A DNA stretch of 31,869 nucleotides from Gnetum montanum. Its lineage: Eukaryota; Streptophyta; Gnetopsida; Gnetales; Gnetaceae. Numbering within the stretch: the stretch's first letter is position 1; every line of letters begins with the position of its first letter. Below are positions 1 through 8,894 of the stretch, piece after piece. The notes beneath the pieces are model-generated. The model was not told the origin of the DNA. It did not search any database and saw only the letters and a program-made list of their open reading frames with translations. The stretch is taken from the NCBI GenBank assembly GCA_015680685.1, contig MNCI01011408.1, positions 1-31,869 on the forward strand, given 5' to 3'. The translations under genes were made by a program, and so were the position numbers.

Positions 1-437
1 CCATACAACTTAACAACCAAACACTTCACATATTGGCTTGTTTTTGGTTAACTCACCATACTAAACTTCTTCATTTGTGCTATCCTTAAAAAAAAATATT
101 CCAACTGGTCCATGCAATGGCTAAATGTGCCAACACATAGGTGATTTCAGATGTGCGCCAGGTGCTATCACCAGAGAATCGAGTAGCAACAAAATCATAA
201 CAGGATTGGAGATCCCTCTTCTCTTCTCTCTCCTTTGCTAGTGCTTCCTTCAATGAGTGGACCTCATCCCATAGGTACTCAACTGAATGCCTACAAGTCT
301 AAAGAGACTTGGTGTTTTGTATGACGTAACTAGAAACTGCATCGTACAAATCCTAGGGACTTGCTCAATATTCCCTAGCAATTCAGGAAAGGCATCAATA
401 TGAGTAGCTTCAGAAGGATCCCACTAGAGCTTGGTGC
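1..437 (-). pseudogene. Exon F (partial) of the minus-strand pseudogene
   Basis: After the acceptor TTACACCTGTAG the frame set by exon E continues for about 45 residues (WDPSEATHIDAFPELLGNIE is inside it) with one TAG stop. A shift near 300 moves the readable frame. The new frame has a charged, helix-prone stretch (VEYLWDEVHSLKEALAKERE) with hydrophobic heptad spacing, suggestive of a coiled coil. It runs off the window with ITYVLAHLAIAWT. No stop or polyadenylation context is visible, so the 3' end lies outside. Confidence 0.45.
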
Positions 438-541
438 CTACAGGTGTAAGTACCATACACATGAATCAGCTATAATCAATAATGAACGCAAAGAAATACA
501 ATGAACCCAGACACTTAGCGTAATACATAACATACACATAC

Positions 542-751
542 CTAATTCTGGATGAGCTTCTTGTAAGCGAGCGACGACATCATTAATGATACCTTTAACA
601 ATGTCCATTTTGCTAGGCATCTTAGGCCATGGTCTTAGCTAGTCAGTTGATGTGGGACAAGCAGGGGAGGTCACCTCAATCGGAACCTGTGATCCTAACA
701 CCTTTGCCCGAGATGTATGTGCCTTTGAAATCTTAGCATCTAACTCTGATG
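542..751 (-). pseudogene. Exon E of the minus-strand pseudogene
   Basis: This 210-nt block runs from acceptor TATCTTTAG to donor GTATGT. In the frame set by exon D it reads ASELDAKISKAHTSRAKVLG and ends with MDIVKGIINDVVARLQEAH before the splice site. One TAG interrupts it, at a position where CAG would give Gln. Both borders are phase 1. Confidence 0.55.
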
Positions 752-831
752 CTAAAGATAATCAAGATAATCAAGAACAACACATGAAAATTAAAGGTTA
801 CAAAACATGGATTGAGCTAAAAGGAACGTAC

Positions 832-1106
832 CAAAAAGCCCTTTGCTATTTAGCTTGGGCAGATCACCAAGTTGCAAAGATCTATCGAAGAAGCCATCGA
901 AGACACCTCTTTCATCACTGGAGTGCCTAAGTGCATCCAAAGCTTCCACAAGCCTCACCCCCATGATGCTTGTCACATCTTCCTCTTGCGAGGTGGGAGG
1001 TTCTTCGATCACTTCTTTTCTTTCCTTCGCTTCTTCCTCTGACCCTGTGACAACCACCTCAGGATCAACCATCGGGGCCAAAACCTCTCTCTCCCTCAAG
1101 ACTTTT
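832..1106 (-). pseudogene. Exon D of the minus-strand pseudogene
   Basis: This block is open throughout. It encodes a highly charged segment beginning KVLREREVLAPMVDPEVVV, then a Glu-rich stretch (EEEAKERKEVIEEP) and a tail around ALDALRHSSDERGVFDG. The acceptor is ATTATCATAG and the donor GTACGT. Its 5' phase does not match the main frame of exon C but does match an alternative frame there (ending KEDLICTASGG), implying a small indel late in exon C. Its 3' phase 1 joins exon E exactly. Confidence 0.55.
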
Positions 1107-1225
1107 CTATGATAATTCCAAAATCTCAGAGTTAGTATAACATAGTATATATAATGTATAGGACAAAAACAAAAAATAAATAAAATAATTATAATAAATA
1201 TATAACAATAAAATAAAGTACTTAC

Positions 1226-2240
1226 CCTCCACTGGCAGTACAAATCAAATCTTCTTTGCTCTTGGTGGTATCACATCTGGAGCATGCTCCCTTGGGCATT
1301 CATTCCTCTTCACCTTTGTCTTGGACTTCCCAATAGTCTCACCAATCAAACATTTAGCCCTTTTAATAGATGTGCACAGCGTAGGTGGTTCCAATCCCAA
1401 ACTATCATGGGAATGATGGGAATGGTTGTCTGCACCTCCACTAGTAACTAATACTGATTCCTCAATGTCTTCCGATGGATCCTGGAATCTAGTGGTGCTA
1501 AACAAATGTCGAATCCAAGGGCGGGATAGTTGTGAATGATCCCTCAAAATATAGCGATTATCATCATAAACTACTAGGAACTCAGCAAACCTACATAGGT
1601 ACCCCACGAAGAAAGCAAATGTAAAATGAGATTTAGCATGGATGTTTGAACATAACTTGACGATCTCCACACGAAAACCAGATCCAAGAAACTGTGCCTA
1701 GTTGTAGTGCATGTCTATCTCTAAAACTGCACACATGACACACGTGGACTCGATCCTAAGGTTTCTTCCTTAAGAAAGAAATTTGGGGAATGCCCATGCC
1801 TGGAAGAGAGGATATAGAAAGTTCATCTCCATTGATTAGGTATCATCTTGCATGGTAAAGCCCTTATGACCCCGAGACACACCTAACCACTCCTAAAGCT
1901 CTCTTATGACCTGGCCCTCTTTAGTTGCTTTATCTATAGTCACTCTGGCACCATCCATGGGTACACCAAAAAGATTAGAAAGGAATTCAATGGTTAGGTG
2001 GAAAGATACTTTAACTCCTTGAACTCGTATGCTAAAATGGGAAGCATTATCATTGAAAGAATCAATAATAGTGATCATCTCAGTGACCGAAATACTAGGA
2101 GTCAAAGCTATGAACAAGTCCATCAGACTTGCCCAGGTAAGATGGTTGATGATCAAATTAGAAGCTCTCTTCTACATATTTCATAAAAAGGATGGCCTTA
2201 GTATGCCCTATTATAATAGTAACTTCTTCGGAGGGGATGA
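1226..2240 (-). pseudogene. Exon C of the minus-strand pseudogene
   Basis: This is the largest exon (1015 nt). It opens after the acceptor TTTTTACAACAG with IPSEEVTIIIGHTKAILFM. It shifts frame once near 2160, then keeps one frame to about 1247 interrupted by stops at 1893-1895 (TAG), 1836-1838 (TAA), 1770-1772 (TAA) and 1698-1700 (TAG). All four are one C-to-T change from Gln. The segment SIRVQGVKVSFHLTIEFLSN followed by LFGVP resembles, by eye only, the core of a domain found in plant transposon-associated proteins. The end is His/Ser- and Lys-rich and precedes a TGA at 1245-1247 and a consensus GTAAGT donor at 1225. Confidence 0.55.
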
Positions 2241-2337
2241 CTGTTGTAAAAAGAAAACATAGAGTGAAGAGTTAAAAAACATAGTATACAATGATGCAAC
2301 AAAAAAAGAAAATGGAGTCTAGAGTATGGTCATTTAC

Positions 2338-2609
2338 CATCAGTAAATGGCATAGGTAGGATAGGTGCAGGATCAATTCTTTGAGGGAAGATTGGCCCAT
2401 TAGAAGACCAATCCTCATGTAACCAACCATGAACTTGGCAGTGCTCAAAGGCTCTTGAAAACTGCCTATGGTAGTTAACAATAGCTACCTTTGTTTGGTC
2501 CAGTACCACGGCATGAAGAATAAGGCCTGCCATGAATATCTCTAGCACTGTGCATGCTAAGGCAAGTCCACCATCATCATCACGCATCCCGTGTTTATCA
2601 AAGCAGGGC
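2338..2609 (-). pseudogene. Exon B of the minus-strand pseudogene
   Basis: This 272-nt block is fully open in one frame, from the acceptor (TTCCTATGTAG before base 2609) to the donor GTAAAT after base 2338. It begins PCFDKHGMRDDDGG, continues through a hydrophobic part (CTVLEIFMAGLILHAVVL) and ends in a proline-rich tail (IDPAPILPMPFTD). Its 5' phase matches the shifted end of exon A and its 3' phase matches exon C. An intact frame between two plausible splice sites is the best single piece of evidence for the gene model. Confidence 0.6.
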
Positions 2610-2697
2610 CTACATAGGAAAACAACATTTACATTTAGATGATGACATAAAATTTAAAAGGGAATAAAAAATTAAAGTAAGGCACAAAGGGGCATAC

Positions 2698-3228
2698 CTA
2701 TCCATTCTATATACTATCCTAGGTGGGTTCTGGAATAGAGTGTGCACACAGAAGGCTAAGAAAAGTGTGTTGTTGTTGTTGTAATGAATACAAGTAGGCA
2801 ACTCCCACACACGAGTCAAGGGACGAGTAGATCTAGAACCCTCTAAGGCCTCCCTCAACCTTAAAAAGTCCCTCATCGATATCAGTGATAAAGGCAAGCA
2901 TGCCTTGTGTAGACCCAGGCAGCACGGTCTCGATGATATCACAAGCTAACTGTTCACTTAGATGAGACCATATAACCACACTAAAATTTTACAGGATGAA
3001 TGACAAAAATGAACTAACACTGGGGCAGAACCATATCATATGGAGCCCAATGCATATGTCATAGGGAGGTGTGTCTGGTCCAAAGGGGCCAAACCAAGAA
3101 AGTACACCAATAAGCTCAACTACGAGAAGAGAAGGTTTAGGTCCCCTGCATACAGCCAAAAACATTAGGTAAGGGAAGAATCTAAGTGCTAACAATAGGC
3201 CAAAATCACATAAACCAAAAATCACATA
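2698..3228 (-). pseudogene. Exon A of the minus-strand pseudogene
   Basis: One frame stays readable from about 3228 down to about 2760 with few stops. It is hydrophobic at first (LLLALRFFPYLMFLAV), then more polar (SHLSEQLACDIIETVLPG). Near 2740 the readable frame shifts to one ending in PPRIVYRMDR, which matches the phase needed by exon B. The exon ends at a GTATGC donor (last exon base 2698). A further weakly open stretch reaches an ATG at 3420, but stops near 3302 make that extension doubtful. The hydrophobic stretch might be a membrane segment, but decay makes this unsafe. Confidence 0.45.
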
Positions 3229-3469
3229 AATAAATACTTTAAATGCACAGCTTCACCCCATGAGATAAGGACACCAATATCTATTTAGTGTATCTGACGC
3301 TCACTAGGGTATATTAAAATCCATTTCATAATAAATCCATACAAAAGTATAGAACATAAACACTCACTGAAGCAAGGTGTAAATCATCTGGCTTAGGAAA
3401 AAAATAAACGGTATAAACATGAAACTAGCAAGTAATGGGCATCCCAGTAAACAACACACGTCTTCACAT
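3229..3469. other. No recognisable feature
   Basis: AT-rich sequence upstream of the minus-strand pseudogene. A weakly open minus-strand stretch reaches an ATG at 3420 but has stops near 3302. I see no clear promoter or repeat here. Confidence 0.4.
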
Positions 3470-3782
3470 TTTAGCTCACACTAGGCATCCTTGCTAGCTT
3501 ATGTTGGGAACTACCCTAGTGTCAACTCATGCTAGGGCCTTTCCCAGCAAACTCATGTTGGATTCCTACATTCCAGCTCACGCTGGAACCTGCAAACTCA
3601 CGCTGGGAACCTACAGCTCACATTGCCTGGAAGACCTTGTGCTCATGTTACCTGAGACCCTGGTGGTCACGCTGAAAACTCCCCTTCTCCCTTGTAATGC
3701 CACGCATGTTGACATTCAGCCACTCATGTTGGGGCCTATTTCAGAAACTCACGCTGATTGGCTCCCACACATAACTCATGTT

Positions 3783-3825
<43 letters not shown>

Positions 3826-4050
3826 CCACACAGTCCAGCTCATGCTGAGAATCGATAGCTCACACTGCCTAGAGAAATTTATGTTCACGTTTCCCAGGGC
3901 ACAAGAAAAGAAAAAACCTGACGCTACCCAGGAACCTGGCAGTCACGTTGCCAACACAAAAATACAAAGAAGAATAAGCCTTTCCCTACAACATAGGCCT
4001 TCGTAGCCCACACTCATGTTGGTCATTTCCTGGCTTGAAAGTCATGCTAC
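3470..4050 (+). repeat. Degenerate tandem repeat, CTCACGCTGG word
   Basis: About twenty variants of the word ACTCACGCTGG or AGCTCACGCTGG follow each other at irregular spacings of roughly 20-30 bp, all in the same orientation. Examples are AGCTCACGCTGG, AACTCACGCTGGG, AACTCATGTTGG, AGCTCACACTGC and AGCTCATGCTGAG. Most differences are CG to TG or CA, as expected when methylated CpGs decay. The G41 homopolymer interrupts the array. There is no coding signal: open frames here are broken, low-complexity and unlike any family I know. Confidence 0.65.
3784..3824 (+). repeat. Homopolymer run of 41 G
   Basis: Forty-one consecutive G residues sit between CATAACTCATGTTC and TCCACACAGTCC. A run this long would fold into G-quadruplexes if real. 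It may instead be a sequencing or assembly artefact. Confidence 0.95.
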
Positions 4051-4060
4051 CTAAAAAAAA

Positions 4061-4385
4061 AACCCTACGGCCCAGGAAGCCCAAGAAATCTAAAAATCCC
4101 TACGGCCTAGGAAGCCCAAGAAAGCTAAAAAACCCTGAGGCCTAGGAAGCCCAAGAAGGCTAAAAAACCCTTATGGCTTAGGAAGCCTAAGAAGGCTAAA
4201 AAAACCTTGTGGCCCAAGAAGCCCAAGAAGGCTAAAAAAACCCTGTAGCCTGAAAGCCTAAGAAAGCTAAGAAAACCGTGCAACCCAGGAAGCCCAAGAA
4301 GGCCAAAAAAACCCTACGGCCCAAGAAGCCTAAGAAAGTTGAAAAACCTTACAACCCAAGAAATCCCAAAAGCCTAAAAACCCAG
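4061..4385 (+). repeat. 35-bp minisatellite, about nine units
   Basis: A unit of about 35 bp recurs head to tail. Its core is CCCAGGAAGCCCAAGAAGGC followed by an A-rich spacer and ACCCTACGGC. Units differ by point changes and by the length of the A tract (4-7 A), so period varies between about 34 and 37. The period is not a multiple of three, so frame changes between units and it cannot encode a regular peptide repeat, although single units read as Lys/Pro/Ala-rich. Confidence 0.85.
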
Positions 4386-5407
4386 CCCATGATGCCAGGA
4401 AGCCCTAAAATCTCACACTATCTACGATATTCCTAGCACTCATGACTCACTTGCCCCAAAATGCAAAACAACAAAAAAAATTGAACTTGCACTTACACCC
4501 TGAACACACGCCCTAGGCACTCATGCTGATGCCACGAAAATCAAGAATAGCGAGCTACAAATCCCAGATAAACCCCAAAACACCCCAAAATTGTGGCCAT
4601 AAAATTCTATCCTAGGTAATGCTATCCACAAATGCTAGAGAAAAGCAAGAGAAAACAAATCTACCTATGCAGGATCCCATCCCACATTGGAATCTTGGCT
4701 TGGGGGAGACGCTAGAGAAGCTCTTGACTCTCCTCCACAAACACCAGATCTGCCTGCCTCTTCCCTTTGTCTTAGCTTATCTTTCCTCTGCCCTTTTCCT
4801 TCATGGTTGCCTTGCTCACGTTGACGTTGACGCTGTAGCTCACGTTACACTCCTAGCTCACACTGCAATCCAAAAACTCACGCTAGGACAAAACCCCCTT
4901 CATTCACTTCAAAACCCCCTTTTAAACCCAAAACATTCTATTTTATTCTCTCTTATCTATTTATTTAAATTTACCATGTCTAAATTTTGTTTTCATTTAT
5001 GTCATCTTGATTTTATGTTGGCCTAATATTCCTCATTATTCTAGCCTCTGGAGATGAGGCCGAAAAAATTATTATTATGTAAAGGAAGGGATGAAAAGTT
5101 AAAATAAAAAAAATATATACATACATATATAAACATTTCAAAAATTCATAAATTTTAAAGTCTCATAAACTTATCGTTAGCAAAAAAATTTAAAAATAAA
5201 AAATGCTCTATGTACTCCGTCCAAATGACAAGTCAACATGAATATTATCTAGCCTGGTACGGCCTAAAACTACCATGACTACCGCTGTGTCTCCCAATTT
5301 TTTTAGTACATAGTTTGATTACCCTATGTTCATTTACATTTAGTAACTCTTTCATCAAGGGGGTGTCTCTTACTTTGCTCCTAGTTTAAATTGGAAGGAG
5401 CAAGCAC
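4386..5407. other. Non-coding spacer with a second small word cluster
   Basis: A-rich sequence without a gene. Around 4806-4890 another five or six copies of the CTCACGTTG/CTCACGCTAGG word appear. From about 5090 to 5210 the sequence is very AT-rich (AAAAATATATACATACATAT). No LTR end, primer site or gag remnant of element A was found here, although they would be expected if element A were complete. Confidence 0.5.
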
Positions 5408-6556
5408 ATGACCACCAAGAATATCCTTTCAACATTGTCTCTTAGTGGACCATATGGGGAGGTAAAAAGAGCAATGAACCTAGAATCCTTGGATCTAGAG
5501 CCATCCACTTATACTAATTTAATAGCCTCCACTCAAGAAACGTCAAACTGGCCTAAAAATGTAACTAAGACGTTGGATCTAGAAGCTAATAATATCACTG
5601 AAGATCCCCATGTTGAAGTCTCCTTTACCACATCTAATGGTGAAGCCAGAACATTGAAATTAAGTGTCCTACTGGACTCACAACTTGTCAGTGACATCAC
5701 TCAAGTACTAAAAGACAACATAAAAACATTTCCATGGTCATATACCGACATGCCAAGATTAGACCCCCGAATCGTCCAACACAACATCATCTTCAATGAA
5801 AAAATTAAATGGGTAGAACAAAAGGCACGTAAGGTTAGACCCGATGTGGTGTTAGCAGTCCATGCTGAAATCACAAAGCTCTACCAAACCAGTTTCATCT
5901 GGGCTATTGACTATTCCGATTGGGTATCAAACATTATTGTAGTCCCTAGGAAGAATGGTAGTATACGCATATGCATCAACTTCTGTGATCTCAACATAGC
6001 CACTATAAAGGATGATTTCCCATTACCTAGCATTGATCAACTTATTGACACAATTGCTAGGCATGTACTATTATCCTTTATGGAAGGATTTTCAAGATAC
6101 AACCAAATAAGAATTAATATGGAACATCAACTCAAAACAACTTTTATGACACCTTGGGGCACATTCTGCTATATGATGATGCCGTTTGGTCTTAAAAATG
6201 TAGGAGCTACATATCAACGAGCAATGACATATATATTTAGTGATTACATGCTCAATTTTCTCAATAATTACATTGATGATATCGCGGTTAAATCTAAAAT
6301 AACCAAACAACATGCAAAAGATCTAGACCTAGTGCTTAAACGTTGTCTCAAATATGACCTTAGAATCAATCCAAAGAAGTGTGTCTTTGGTGTCAAAATG
6401 GGAAAAATGCTTAGTTTCGTACTCTCTAAAATAAGAATATGGGTAGACCCTGATAAGGTTAAGGCAATAACTAATATGCAACCACCAAAAAACCTTACTG
6501 AATTACGTGGTCTTCAAAGTAGGCTACAATTCATTAGACGCTTTATAAAAGGTTGA
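5408..6556 (+). pseudogene. Element A reverse transcriptase
   Basis: A 382-codon open frame covers the RT domain, which normally copies element RNA into DNA in the virus-like particle. Recognisable blocks are LDPRIVQHNI (about residue 119), WVSNIIVVPRKNG (about 174), RICINF (about 186), DDFPLPSIDQL, TPWGTFCYMMMPFGLKN (ending about 264) and the YIDD box at 6269-6280 (residues 288-291). The first catalytic Asp, in the FMDG block of relatives, is Glu here (FMEG, 6083-6085), so activity is doubtful even though the frame is open. The final segment (PDKVKAI...LRGLQSRLQFIRRFI) is the usual link to RNase H. The ATG at 5408 is merely the first in frame; protease would normally lie upstream in the same polyprotein. 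Confidence 0.85.
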
Positions 6557-7080
6557 CAGATAAGTTGAGACTTATGCAACACCTATTACGAAAGAATGTG
6601 CATTTCCAATGGACCCAACAATGTTAGGAAGAATTCAAGAACATAAAGCAGGAGCTGACTCAACTACCGACCATTTATCCCCCATAAGGTGATAAACCCT
6701 TTTATATCTACCTTGCGACTTCTGATGCTTCCATTGCATCGATGCTTTGTAAAAAACCTAAAGATGGAGCTGAGGTCCCTGTATATTACCTAAGCCACAC
6801 TTTAATTACCTATGAACAATGATACAACAACATGGAGAAATCATGCCTTACCCTCGTTTTCGCCTTGAAGAAATGGCAGCATTATCTCTTTTGTAATCAA
6901 GTTTACATCATTTTCAAGAATAATGTACTCCGCACTATCCCCAACAACATCTACGAGTTGAGTAGGATAGCTAGGTGGAAAGCAATGATTGCAGAGTTTG
7001 AACTTACACTATGTTGCTCAATCTTCCACAAAAGGTCAAGCAATAGTTACACAATTAGCCGTCTTGCCAATGCATGATCA
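6557..7080 (+). pseudogene. Element A first RNase H (gypsy type)
   Basis: The domain continues from RT after a stop at 6554-6556. Blocks seen are PFYIYLATSDASI (first Asp), VYYLSHTL, MEKSCLTLVFALKKWQHYL (catalytic Glu) and IARWKAMIAEFEL. Stops interrupt it near 6630, 6682 and 6822. The position where Tat relatives have Asp in a KSDPL-like block reads FKNNVL here, so a third catalytic acid appears lost, consistent with a G-to-A change. At about 7000 the frame shifts. The new frame reads KGQAIVTQLAVLP, matching the KGQA-type linker that joins the two RNase H domains in Tat elements. Confidence 0.75.
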
Positions 7081-7570
7081 AGCAATAGTTAACCCTGAGT
7101 TCCCCGATGAGAATGTTAATAGTAGAGACACAGTACCTAACAACTACGAGGCAATCCTCTATTTCGAAGGAGCTTCAACCTCCTGAGGAGGAAGTGTTGT
7201 GACCATTTTAACACACCCCTATGGAGAAATCCAACCTTTCACCTACCGATTGACCTTTCCCTGTACCAATAACGTGGCAGAATATGAAGGTCTTCTTAGA
7301 GGTCTTCAAGCAGCGTTGACTTCGGGAGTCTCACGTCTTATAGTTCGAGGTGATTCACAACTAGTCATTAATCAAGTCACTGAGGTTTACGCATGTAAGG
7401 CTCTCCATTTACAATCGTATTATGATTTGACCAAACATCTGCTGAGGCAACTAGTAGAAACAGATATACAACATGTCCTAAGAAGCAAAAACACCATCGC
7501 CGATGCACTTGCTACATTAACCTTAAACATGATACCTGAAATGTTCCATGCGTTGCCTAGCTCTATAATA
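7081..7570 (+). pseudogene. Element A second RNase H (archaeal-type, aRNH)
   Basis: The domain runs from YEAILYFEGAS across a TGA at 7184-7186 to GEIQPFTYRLTFPCTNNVAEYEGLLRGLQAAL, then LIVRGDSQLVINQV and NTIADALATL. The core order (acidic residue in YFxG, Glu in AEYE, Asp in GDSQLV, Asp in ADALA) is that of the extra RNase H of Tat/Ogre elements. It replaces or supplements the first RNase H when the RNA strand is removed during reverse transcription. The first acid is Glu (GAA at 7166-7168) where relatives have Asp. This domain is the main reason for placing element A in the Tat lineage. Confidence 0.8.
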
Positions 7571-8887
7571 AGTTGTGCCAAACCTATAATTAACACTCTT
7601 GATGAAATGCCTATAGCATCCATTAGTACAACACACACAATAGAATGGTACGATGACATCAAAGAATACCTTCTAAGAGGTAAACCTCCACAACACTTGA
7701 CAAATGCTCAAAAGGACATCATGCAAAAATGCTCTTGGCAAAATGCATTAATAGGAGACACATTGTGTTGCAAATCCTACAAAGGCATTCTGCTGATGTG
7801 CATTAGTAGCATTGATGGTCAAACGATTGTAGAACAAGTCCACGAAGGACTTTGTGGAGGGCACATAGCACCTAAAGGAATGGCAACAAAGATTAGGCGC
7901 TTAGGCTACTACTGGCCACACATAGAGTACGATTGCATCTCCAAGGTCAGGACATGTGACATTTTACAAAGGCATGGTAACCTAATACATGTGCTGCCTA
8001 ATGAATTGCATGCAACACAAATCACATGGCCATTCAAAAAATGGGCATTAGACTTAATCGGACTGATAACGCCATAATCCTCTGTGGGACATAGCTTTAT
8101 TATCACTGTAACTAAATACTTCAAAAAATGGGTAGAAGCTATTCCCCTTAGGAAGACCACTTCAAAACATATTTGCACTTTCATAATAGAAAATATCGTA
8201 ACCCATTTTGGTATTTTGATGACCATCGTTACTGACAATGGGCCACAGTTTAGCAATGCAGATACTAAAAGCTTCTGTGAAAGCCTGGGTATTAAACATG
8301 CATTTTCATCACCTTACTACCTATAGAGCAATGGTTAAGCAGAAGCTACAAATAAAACTATCATCATGGTGCTCAAAAAGATGCTAAATCAGAGCAAAAA
8401 ATGATGGCATGAACAATTAGTCTACGCATTATGGGCATACAGAACAACACATCGAACATCTACAAGTAAAACTCCATATAGTCTTGTGTATGGATCTAAA
8501 GCTGTTTTAGCTTTAGAGTTACAAGTTCCCTCATTGTGGATAACTCTCTCAGGCCTCCTCGATGAAAGTCAAAATAATAAACTATGCATTGCTCACCTTG
8601 ACTTAGTGGAGGAAGAACATGTGCGAACACTTGATCAAATCGAGTGGTACCAGAAATAACAACATTAACAACACAAACATGATTTTCATAAAAAACACCC
8701 AATTAAGGAGGGAGATGTAGTCCTTAAAGTCATTCGTGAACACCCAGATAAGTTCTCAGCTAACTAGGAAGGGCCTTACTTAGTCACCAAGGCATACAAA
8801 AATGGAGCATTCAAACTTACTGACATGGATGGAAACGAGTACGCTAATACTACAAATCACCTGTACCTAAAATGGTACTATTTTTGA
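7571..8887 (+). pseudogene. Element A integrase
   Basis: Integrase joins the cDNA to the chromosome. The N-terminal zinc finger is visible as VHEGLCGGH then RTCDIL; the last zinc Cys is lost (relatives have CxxC). The catalytic triad is still readable: Asp at 8051-8053 (WALDLIG), Asp at 8234-8236 (TDNGPQF) and Glu at 8342-8344, with 35 residues between the second Asp and the Glu as in the family. Stops lie at about 8075, 8326, 8335 and 8402, and several more occur after 8655. The C-terminal part has GDVVLKVI and EGPYLVTKAYKNGAFKL, a GPY/F module; no chromodomain follows. The reading frame ends at a TGA near 8887. Confidence 0.85.
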
Positions 8888-8894
8888 TGAACTT

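Larger units (their letters stand above)
1..3228 (-). pseudogene. Decayed multi-exon gene, unknown family
   Basis: I do not recognise the family. On the minus strand six exon-like blocks are separated by short GT-AG introns: exon A about 3228-2698, B 2609-2338, C 2240-1226, D 1106-832, E 751-542, F 437 to the window edge. Introns are 2697-2610, 2337-2241, 1225-1107, 831-752 and 541-438, all 80-119 nt. Donors include GTAAGT, GTACGT and GTATGT. The frame carries across A/B (phase 2) and B/C, D/E and E/F (phase 1); C/D needs one earlier frameshift in C. The combined product would be roughly 900 residues with an acidic tail region and a charged C-terminal heptad-like segment. In-frame stops (TAG or TAA at probable Gln codons, some TGA) and about three frameshifts make it a pseudogene. 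The 5' end beyond 3228 and the 3' end beyond base 1 are undefined. It could be an accessory ORF of another retroelement, but five introns argue for a host-type gene or a captured gene. Confidence 0.6.

Noticed and set aside
3501-4006. Two open frames with a poly-Gly stretch
   Set aside because: The glycines come only from the G41 run, and the rest is the CACGCTG repeat. No domain or codon bias supports a gene.
4061-4385. Lys/Pro/Ala-rich peptide resembling a histone H1 tail
   Set aside because: The 35-bp period shifts the frame at every unit and stops occur; it is a DNA-level minisatellite.
3470-4400. CRISPR-like array of short repeats
   Set aside because: Spacing is uneven, the repeats are degenerate, there are no unique spacers and no cas genes, and the context is plant.
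4619-5026. 135-codon open frame
   Set aside because: It has no recognisable domain, overlaps the CACGTTG word cluster, and its composition follows the repeat.
3440-5400. 5' LTR of element A
   Set aside because: It shares only short words with the LTR at 10486; no TGAAACACCACT terminus, collinear match or primer site was found.
8496-8702. Minus-strand open frame opposite the integrase
   Set aside because: It lies over the plus-strand integrase C-terminal region, whose conserved blocks explain the sequence.
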